Assembly: GCF_001467955.1 (NCBI RefSeq)
Contig: NZ_LNYR01000049.1
Coordinates: forward strand, 1-42,660
DNA from: Legionella quateirensis
GTDB taxonomy: Bacteria; Pseudomonadota; Gammaproteobacteria; Legionellales; Legionellaceae
DNA: 42,660 nucleotides
Direction of reading: 5' to 3'
In this document: one piece after another, positions 1-9,600 of the stretch
Numbering within the stretch: position 1 is the first letter of the stretch
Layout: each line of letters opens with the position of its first letter
The notes under the pieces: model-generated
The model's database searches: none
The model's input: the letters and a program-made list of their open reading frames with translations, nothing else
What the model was told of the DNA's origin: nothing
Position numbers and translations under genes: made by a program

Positions 1-225
1 TCATATCATCTTTGGAGTTCTAAAAAGTAAACTGCCTTTTAATGAAAATTTATCTTGCATTTAAAGACAGTATCTACGCCGGCTGAGATGAGCGTTTAAA
101 AAATTTAGCCTGCCGGCTTTGAGTCAATATAACCTAACCTACTCGCTAAAAAACTTAGAAATAGCGCTCTCAAAATTTTACAATCCCTTGAATATAATCA
201 AGCAAGGTATTCAGCTTTTTTAAAA

Positions 226-591
226 CTATTTAAATTTACCCTTATTAGCTTGACCCATTTCATATAAAAAGGTCTCAGTGAGCTCTTTTGTACGATTTTC
301 TGTTCTATCAATTAAACACTCCAAAGGTTCAGCCCATACCCACCAAGCACAATCCTGATCTCTAAAAGCAAGCCAACTTCTCTGTGCATTTCTTAATTTT
401 AAACGCTCTTTATCATTCAATACCCCAATAATTTTTTGGTATATGGAATTTAATTTTGTATTAGCATAATCCAGTTCGGCTGGTCTTGTATCCTGTAGCC
501 CAACTGCCACTGAATTTACCGATAAGGCCCATGAAAAGACAAATAAAGATAATAATGTCCATTTTTTGAGGGTTAAAAAATTTGCGCGCAC
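226..591 (-). CDS. LprI-family (DUF1311) secreted protein, probable immunity protein
   Basis: A 121-residue secreted protein. Residues 1-29 form a signal peptide (basic start, hydrophobic core, likely cut after SVNSVA). The mature part carries the DUF1311/LprI pattern: LNSIYQKI, then the signature QRSWLAFRDQDC, and a second cysteine at 92 that could pair with C81. LprI of Mycobacterium tuberculosis is a lysozyme inhibitor, and related proteins act in the periplasm. The start is GTG, chosen because AAAGGA lies 8 nt upstream. It begins 29 bp after the stop of the giant RHS gene, whose C-terminus resembles a peptidoglycan hydrolase, so I infer it protects the producer from that toxin. The family call is firm; the immunity role is inference from position and family. 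Confidence 0.82.
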   Translation of the reverse strand: MRANFLTLKKWTLLSLFVFSWALSVNSVAVGLQDTRPAELDYANTKLNSIYQKIIGVLNDKERLKLRNAQRSWLAFRDQDCAWWVWAEPLECLIDRTENRTKELTETFLYEMGQANKGKFK

Positions 592-620
592 AATTTATTC
601 CTTTATTAAATTAAATATAT

Positions 621-3600
621 TTAAAATTCCTCAAGCATTTCTAATGCACGAAGGCGTTCTCGTGGATACCGCCCCGATATTAAACTATTTTTGCTTGGAA
701 TGCTTAAACCAGACACATAGCCTATTCTTTTATCATAAATTGTATTTATTAATTTGTAAGCATATTTCTTCGTTGAAGTATCCTCTCCATTTAAAGATTT
801 TATCGCTTCAGCTAAAAAATATTTTGCGTTTCCATGCTGAACAGATGCTGACCATATAGACTCCCGCACGGCCTTTGGCTGGGTATCAATATCTAATCCG
901 GTGTTCTCCATGAGGTAATTTTTAACTTTCGTATAATGAGTACGTTCTATATATGCATGCTGTGCCATAAAAAAATCATGACCATATGATGCAGCTATCT
1001 CTCTCCACTTTGCCCCAAATGCACCAGATTTCCCAGGATTCAATCCCTTGAATTCCTTTTTCCATGGAGAACCCTCCTTGCGCAAAAAATCTTGAACAAT
1101 ATTTGCCTCCGATGATAACTGATATGCGCCATATGAAATCCCACCTTTATCATTTTTTCCATCAGAAACTCTAGCAGAAGCATTTAGATATTTTTCTACT
1201 TCGAATCCAGTTTCTTCTTTCATTGAAAGACGCCCCAGCATAGAATTTACAACATCTGTTAAATCAAAATTATTTTCAACCTTAGAGTCTCTCAAAGGAA
1301 CATTTATTTCATCACGAATCAGTGCCCCATCTCCTTGTTTTAAGCTGGATGCCCATTGGTTACTGATGGAATCACCTACAAAACCTGGGTATTGGATGTA
1401 ATAATAGCCTTCACTGGCTATTGAAACATCAGCCTTAAACTCTTTTAATCCTCTTCCTTCCTTCGATTGTTTTGCCAAATAGTCATTAAAAATTGCTTCC
1501 TCCGTTCTCTCAGGATGAATCATATCAAGAACATTGTCTGTTAAGTACAGCTCATCCAGTAAGTCTTTCTTCTTGGGTTCAGGTAATTCACGTGCTCCGG
1601 CCAAACCTACCAGTGAGTCACCTATAGCACTACCTAAATTATCGACTGCAACATCTGCCGCATTAAAGTGTTCGCCTTTCGCTGTGGCTTCGACTCCTGA
1701 ATGAGCTACTGATTTGACTTCTGAAGAGAGGATTCCGGTGCCCTTATCTAGTTTGTTTAATTTGTTGGTTAAATTTTTCCCTGCGGTGCTGCCCATCATT
1801 CCTCCGGTAATCGCTGCTGCTCCTAGCTGTTCCCAGTCGAAATGTTGGTGTTTTTGTAAGGTGAGGTTGATGCCCTGGCTTATGGTGTTTTGTTCCATCA
1901 GTTGCGCGGCGCTTGAGATACTGAATTGTTTGGAAACCGATAAATTATCCAACTTGTCTACAAAATTGCTATAAGACGTGCTGTTGTTTATTCCTCGTAA
2001 AAATCCTCCCGTTGCTGCTGTGGCAAGGCCTGAGATTAATGCGCCTTTGAAATTCATCCCTTCTTGCATTCCCAATGCCTTGGCAGCACCTTGACTCGCG
2101 ATACTGCCCACAAATCCTGCTGCGAAGCCCGCTGCAAGGGTGATTCCAGCGGTGGTCGTAGCAGTACCTGCCAATACAGCCGATCCTAGTGCAAATAAAC
2201 CACCAGCTCCTGTGATGCTTGCACCAGCTAATGCCCCTACAATCCCTGCCGTCATCACCGTGGCTACTACAGCTATAATGCCCACTACGATTTTCGAAAA
2301 GAGTCCATTGTGTCTTTTCGGTAATGGCGATGGAGCTGACCTGATCATTGGGCTTTGGGTTGTGGCACTGGTGTTTCCAAGAACGTCATAGGCATTCAGC
2401 ACCTTGTGCGTGCCATTCGTGTGCTGCTGGCCAGTAGCAACAGGGGGAATGTTCAGACGTTGGCCGACATGAAGCTGGCTGCTGCTTCCTGCCAGGGCAT
2501 TTTTATCCGTAATGCCGTTGGCGTCAGCCAGGACATACCATAAGCTGCTGTCTCCATATACTTGCATGGCGATACGTTCCAAAGTATCTCCTGTTTGTAC
2601 GGTGTATGCGCCTAAATTGTCTTGCGGTGCTTCCGGCAAAGCACCATCCGCATGTTCTCCCGGTGTTCTGTCTAAAAAGTTGCTGGTGGTGCGCATGCCG
2701 GCTCCACGTTGCCATGTATATTTAGTGGTAGTCTCCTCTGCTGCTTTCTGCTGACTTCCCGATGGGGTAAATCCCCCATAGACCGTGAGATGCTGTTTGC
2801 CTGAATTATCCAAACGTAAATCACCGATAGTTTTTCCAGCAACAGTCAAATAGCTGGTTTGACCTTCTTTGTCTTTTCGTCCCTTAATCCCCTCAACACC
2901 ACTGTTCAGATAATAGGTGTTGTTAGTACTGCTTTGCTCGTCTATTGATTCTTTTAATTGACCGTTTATATCATAGGCTTTTGTGCTCTTTCCTGTGGTC
3001 AATCCACCCTGGTCAACAGCTTGAGTTACTTTATCCAGACTTTGTTGGTAGTTATCCCAAAATTCATATTTATATTCATGGGTCACCGTAAAGCCTAAAG
3101 TGGAACCCTGACCGTGCGTCCGTGTCTTTAATTCAGTCAAATTACCCACATTATCGTGCTCAAACGTCGTTTTTGATACTTCAATGCGACTGCCATTTAA
3201 CGTACTTTGCGCCTTTAATAAACCCTTATCATAGGACATGATGTTTTGTTGTGATAAATTACCCTTTGCATCAAAACTGTTCTCCTGAACAACCCGGCCT
3301 GCTTCATCATAAAATCGGGATTGAAGATTGACATTATTCCTTTGAATCAGCTCTAATTGATTGTCGTTGTTATAGACGTAACGATAATTTTGAACAGATC
3401 CATTCTCATACTTCGAAGCAGTCTGAATATTACCCGCCGCATCATAGGTTGACGTACTCCCCTGAGTGCTGGTCATCATGATCTGGCCATTCACTAATTG
3501 ACCTTTATTCACCGTCATGCGATTGTTTTCATCAAACAGGTAATAATCATCACTCTCCACGGCATCATACCCTGTATAATTGGCACGAACCTGGGTATGA

Positions 3601-6600
3601 CGGATATTCCCCACCCCGTCATATTCATAATCAATCGACAATAAGGCATGGTCTTTATCTGGAAAGCGCTTGTCGGTATCCTCAGGATGACGGCGTCTGA
3701 CCTGAACCAGTCTTCCTAATGCATCGTATTGATAATGGTCTGTTTCCCTTATCCAGCCGTCGTCAAGAGTATCACCTCGAGCAGACTCCTTACTGGTCAT
3801 CTGACCTTCAACATCATAGGTGTAAGTGACTCTTTCTTTGAGCGCCTCATCCGCGTATTGATACAGTGCCCCATCACCTTGATAGTGGTATTTAATGTGT
3901 TTTCCTGTGGTGGACGTTTCTTCAAGCAACAATCCATTCGTATTGTAGTCATAAGACGTAGCATGCCCTCCTAAATCAACGTGTTGCTTTAACCTGCCCT
4001 GCTCGTCATAAATCCATGTTTGACTGCGCCCATTTGCATCTGTTTCTTTAGTCTTATGGCCGGCATCATCATAGTCATAGCTGGTTTCCAGGCCACGAGC
4101 ATCTTGGCGTTTGATTTGATTGCCTAAAGTATCATACCAAAAACTACTCGCCTCGTTCTTACCATTAATTTGTTTAATCAATTCACCCGCTTCATCATAT
4201 TCATACTGCTGATTCGTTTTAGGGGTGTTCACTGCAATCAAACGATTGGCCTGGTCGTAGGTGTAACTGGTTACTCCCCCAAGTTCATTAGTCAGGCTGG
4301 TTAATTGTTCCAATAAATTGTAATGCCGGGTACGCGTAGCTCCCTTGGCATCACGTTCTAAAATTACTCGTCCCAAGGCATCATATTCTTTGCTTACCGC
4401 ATGACCATTCGCATCAATCATCGCTATTGCCTGGCCTAGTTCATTATAAGCGTACACATTCACCGGCTTTAAGAGCCGTCCTACTCCATGTTCATCAACT
4501 ACTCGCACCTCAGGTAACTCCTGCTGAATCACTTGGTTGAATGCATTGTATTCATAACGGGTGACCTGCCCCAACGCATTGGTGTAGGTCAGCATATTGC
4601 CCCAGCGATCGACTGTTTGCGACTGGCTGGCATTTTGTAAATACACTTCTTTGCCCTGTACGGAGGAATTAACGCCATATTCCTTTCTTTGGCCTATCAA
4701 ACGACCTGACTTATCGTAGATATTGCTCTGCCTTTGTAATTCATATTCAAAACGACCCAGATCAAAACGATCTTTTTGTTCAAAAGATTCATCCGATAAA
4801 TCCAATCCATGTCGGTTCTTCTCGGCACTAAAAATATTGCTTGATGTCACCACTTGAGTGACATTATCGGTTAAGTCATAAACAAAAATCTGATAATAAC
4901 CCTGACTGTTTGACCGCCAAACTCGCCCCAGACTGTCATAATCGTAATGAGTCTGATATTGGCCATTATTGCCTTTGGCTACCATGTCACCAAAGGTGTT
5001 GTATTGTACGTCTTCAGTATGTAGAGCTCCTGAATTTTTAAAGGTTGCAGTTTGCAACAGATGTTTTTCGCTGTCATAGGTGTATCGTTTATCTTGAATC
5101 AACGTGCTGCCATCGGCCTGTTTTAAGGTCTGCCAACTGCGTGCCAGGTTGCCATTAGCATCATAGCTGTAATTCACCTGATGGTTTATCCCATCCGTCT
5201 GTACAACAAGTTGGCCTTGATTATCATATTCCTGTCTTGTTACAACATCCTGACTCGAAGCACCCTTTAATAAAAAGTGGGTCTCATCTGCTTCAAGAGC
5301 ACCTTGCGCCCATCGTCGTGTTTCTACCAAATGACCCAAGGCATCATAAGAATAGGTAGTCGCTGCTCGACCTTCCTGAGTTATAGGTGCTACCTTGGCA
5401 ATCAACTGACCTAACTCATCATAATAGCAATACGCTGTATTGCCTTTTGCATCAGTTGTGGATGTTAAGTGACCTAATGCATCGTAACTGTAGGTCGTGG
5501 TGAGATCGCCCGTGAATGTTTCGTAGGAATTAGTACCTGATTTCAAGCGCTCATAACGCACTTGTTTTAAGGTTTTAGCAGTTAATTGTCCTAAAGCATC
5601 ATAGGTGTAAGTGACCGTCCTATCCTTGGAACTGGTTTGACCCGGAGTGAACTGTTCCGTATCCCAAGCCCGCGCTGCCAAAGCATATTCAGTCATGGTT
5701 TCTACGTCACCGAACACAGTATATTGGTAAGTAGTCACATATCCTTCGGGATCAATTACTGCCGTTGGATGCCCTTCTTTATCATAATAAGTGTAGGTCT
5801 CAGCCCATTCGGATTCATTGATTCGTACTGAAGATTTAATGACCTCACCAAAGGCATTGTAAAGCGTTTTTGTAGCCGGACTGATGGTTTTATCATAATG
5901 ACCGGTTTGGGGATTATACATGAGAACCGAATCTCGACTGACTTCGATGACCTGATTATCCAGATTATAAACGTAGAATTCATGCCGGTCGTAACGGCTT
6001 GTGCTCAACGCATTACTGATGTTACCTATGGTATAGTCAAAGTTTTTGCTTACCTCCAGTCGATTGGCATAAAGCGTTTTACTCATGACTTGACCTAAGG
6101 AGTTATACTGATAATAAGTTAAGCCACTCTGGGTATCTAGACTATAGACCAAGTTGCCCTGGTTATCATAAGCATAGTGTTTCCAATTGCCTGCTTTATC
6201 ACTGCTTGCGATGACCTCGCCAAAGGCATTGTATTGGATTTCCTCAACTAAAGTCTGAGTGATTTCCTGTCTTTGGTTAGATGCTTTAGCAGTAGAAGAA
6301 TTCACTTTGACGTCTGGATAAAGCGTTTTTATTTTATGATTGTTAGTGTCATATTCATAAAGCACTGTCTGCTTTTGACCTTCGGCATCTCGAATAACTG
6401 CAATTAGATTACCCAAGCTGTCGTAACTGTTGCGCGTTACTATGGAACGCCATTCTTGACCTCGTGCCGTGGTTACTTTGGTGCTGGGCGATCGGGTTTC
6501 TATGAGCTGATTGGCTTCATCATACTGATAAGTCCATACGGTCTGATTGGCTTCTGTTTTACTTAATACATTACCCTGGGCATCATAAGTGTAACGCGTT

Positions 6601-9600
6601 GTTGCATGTTCCGCATTGACTTGAGAGAGAAGCCTTCCAACAGCATCATATTCATATGCAGTCATTCGGGCTCGTTGATCCTGAGACATTGCATTTTTAA
6701 TAGCATCTTCATTATATTGGGCCAGATGAGCAGGTATTGAATGAGTTAATTCGGCAATCACATTACCAACTCTATCGTATCGACGTTCAAGCACACGGCC
6801 TTCACTGCTGATCCGATAGACTTCACGGCCTGCCGTATCATAAACAAAATGATTGGTTCGGTCATTGGTGCTGGTAATTAAGTTCAACCCTCCGTTGGAG
6901 AACGCGGCTCGAGTAGCATGAGTGGTACTGGAGATAACATGACCCAGATTGTCGTATTGATAGGATTTAGCGATTCCTTCTGCGCTGAGCTCTGCAGTAA
7001 GGCGCCCGGCGTTATCATAAATATAACGGGTAGTTTGATCTCGTTGCGAATCGGGATTTAATTTTTGAATAACATTATCTAAAGTATAGTTACCATTAGC
7101 CCCCATAATCAATTGCTCAAAGTACTTGGTGTTACTGATTAATTGCCCATTCTTATCATAACGGGATTCCATAACGTATCCGTCATTACTGCAGGTAAAA
7201 CGGAGTTGGTTTAATCCGTCGTACACGTAATGCGTATCTCGTGCTCCATCTTTTGGTGGTAAAGTTCTGCTCCCTTTTATTAGATCGTCAAGTGAAACGG
7301 CGCTGGCATACTGACGAGTGTGGATAAGATTACCATTACCGTCATAATCATAGGTCGTGACATAGCCTAAGCCATCATAGGCCGCAAGTACCTTACCGTT
7401 GGTGTTAAACAAACGAAATTGATAGTGATCGTGCTGTGCGTCTTTTTTTAATACAGCCTTTAAACTGGCTTCATTATACTCTAACAATTGAGGTACTGTT
7501 TGAGCATAAGTCACTGTTTGTAGTTCATTACCATTGGCATCATAAAGGTGTTCAGTAACTACGCCTTGAGCATTGATTTGATACTGGCACCGATTCAATA
7601 CATCATAAATGTAATGGGTACGGTGGTTGTTGGCATCAGTTTGACATACCAAATTGTCATTGGCATCGTACTGATAGGTCGTGATCAGTTTCAAGCCGTC
7701 GGGATCACTAATAGTCGCCGTCCTTCGACCCAGACTATCCCATTCATAAGCCGTACATTTATTCACTCCATGAGCATTAATTTCCGTTTGGCGAAGCAAC
7801 AAGCCTCGATCATCATAAGTAAACTCTGTGACTAAATTCAAACCATCTGGATCAACACAGGTTCGTATTAAATTGCCTTGATCGTCATACACAAATTGCT
7901 TTATGCATCCATTAGCATCTGTGATTTGCAATTGCCTGCCCAGAGCATCGTATTGATACAGGGTCTTTATTTTTAAATGATTCGGATCTATTGTTTTAGA
8001 CAAGAGATGGCCTGTCGCATCGTAACCATACTCAATAATCTGTCCACCCGCATCATGTTGCCAAATAAGATGCCCTGCTTCATCATACCGATATTCTTTA
8101 AAAGTCCCTTCAGGAGAATCCACACGCATGAGTTGCCCTTGTTCGTCGTAATGAAACTCCGTGGTATAGCCGTTTGCATCTGTTATCGAAACCTTATCAC
8201 CAAAGGAATTAAACTGCGTCACAATACGCATTCTCTCAAAAGGATTCGTTAATGTAACACTCTTGTTCTTATCGTCATAACTGAAGATTTTTGTATAAAT
8301 TGAGGAATCATAATCTGTTTCCTTTAGCACTCGACCAAAGGCATCATAACTGATTTTTTTTAATTGATTGCTGGCATTAAAGATTTTTACTTGCTCACCA
8401 CGTTTATTAAGAACGAAACTGATTTGATTCTGTTTGCCATCAATTTTTCGACTCACCCAACCAAAAGAATCATAACGAAGCTCACTTCTCCTTGATAATC
8501 CGCCAGCATCATCGATACGCCGGGTTAATAAACCACGTTTATCGTATTCAAATGCGGTATCAGTCGTTCTGTTGCCATCAATGCGCAGGGAACTAAACTC
8601 TATTTCACCAAAGGCATTATATCGAGTTGTTACAAGACCTCGTTTTCCGCTGTACTGTGCGATAACCTGGCCAATTGTATTGTATTCATATCGAGTCAGT
8701 TCATCATAACGATCGTCTTGCAGCAATTGCACCTGATGATCCAACTCTTCCGTGCTTAACCCCTTGGGATTGATTTTTAAATAGGCACTATAGGATCTGG
8801 TGAATGCTACCTGGCCAAAAGAGTTGTATCCGGTTTCAATCACCGCTCCGTCAGCGTTCACGGTATACTTCAATTCTCGAGTTTCATCATAAAAATAACG
8901 GGTTGTCTGATTCAATGCATTGGTTTTACTCAGCAATAAACCGGAATTATCATACTCAAAATAAATACTGTGTTTTTGCCAAATCAACTCGATTTGCTCT
9001 TGGGAAGGATACCCTTTCTCCAATAAAGCACACCCAACTTCATTAAGACTTTGGACGACTCGCCCTAAAACATCGTAACGATAGCGTTGTTGTCTTGCCG
9101 AATGGGTTTGCTCGTCTGCTAAAGTTTTTACCACTAATCGACCCATTTCATCATAAGCATAAGTGGTTATTAAGCCAGCGTAATTTTTTTCCTGAATTAA
9201 TAAGCCCAAGTCATTGTAGTGGTACGTAGTATGATGATCGTTATTTTGAACTTTCGGCCGGAGCTGATCCAAAGTGGTTGTTTCATTGATAAGAATACTG
9301 AGATCAATGATTTTCTCGTACGAACACTTCTCCACTAATAACCCGCCAGAGTCATAGCGATATTCCGTGAGATATCCTTCGCCATCAATATCGGCCACTT
9401 TAAGGCCTCGAGCATCATAAAGGCTATAAGTATGAATATCATTTACTGAATTAGTCGGTTTATCCTGTAACCAGTCCCCGCTCAATCGATTTGAAATGGG
9501 ATTAGTATAACGGATGGTTTCAATCAGATGCCCCAGGCGATCGTAATGATATGCCGTGGCATACCCTTCACCATCAAGCTTGGCTTCCAATTGCCCCAGA

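Noticed and set aside
78..117. Possible hairpin with GCCGGC arms downstream of the DUF1311 gene
   Set aside because: Each arm is itself a palindrome, the loop is long and there is no T-run on either side, so a terminator call is not supported.
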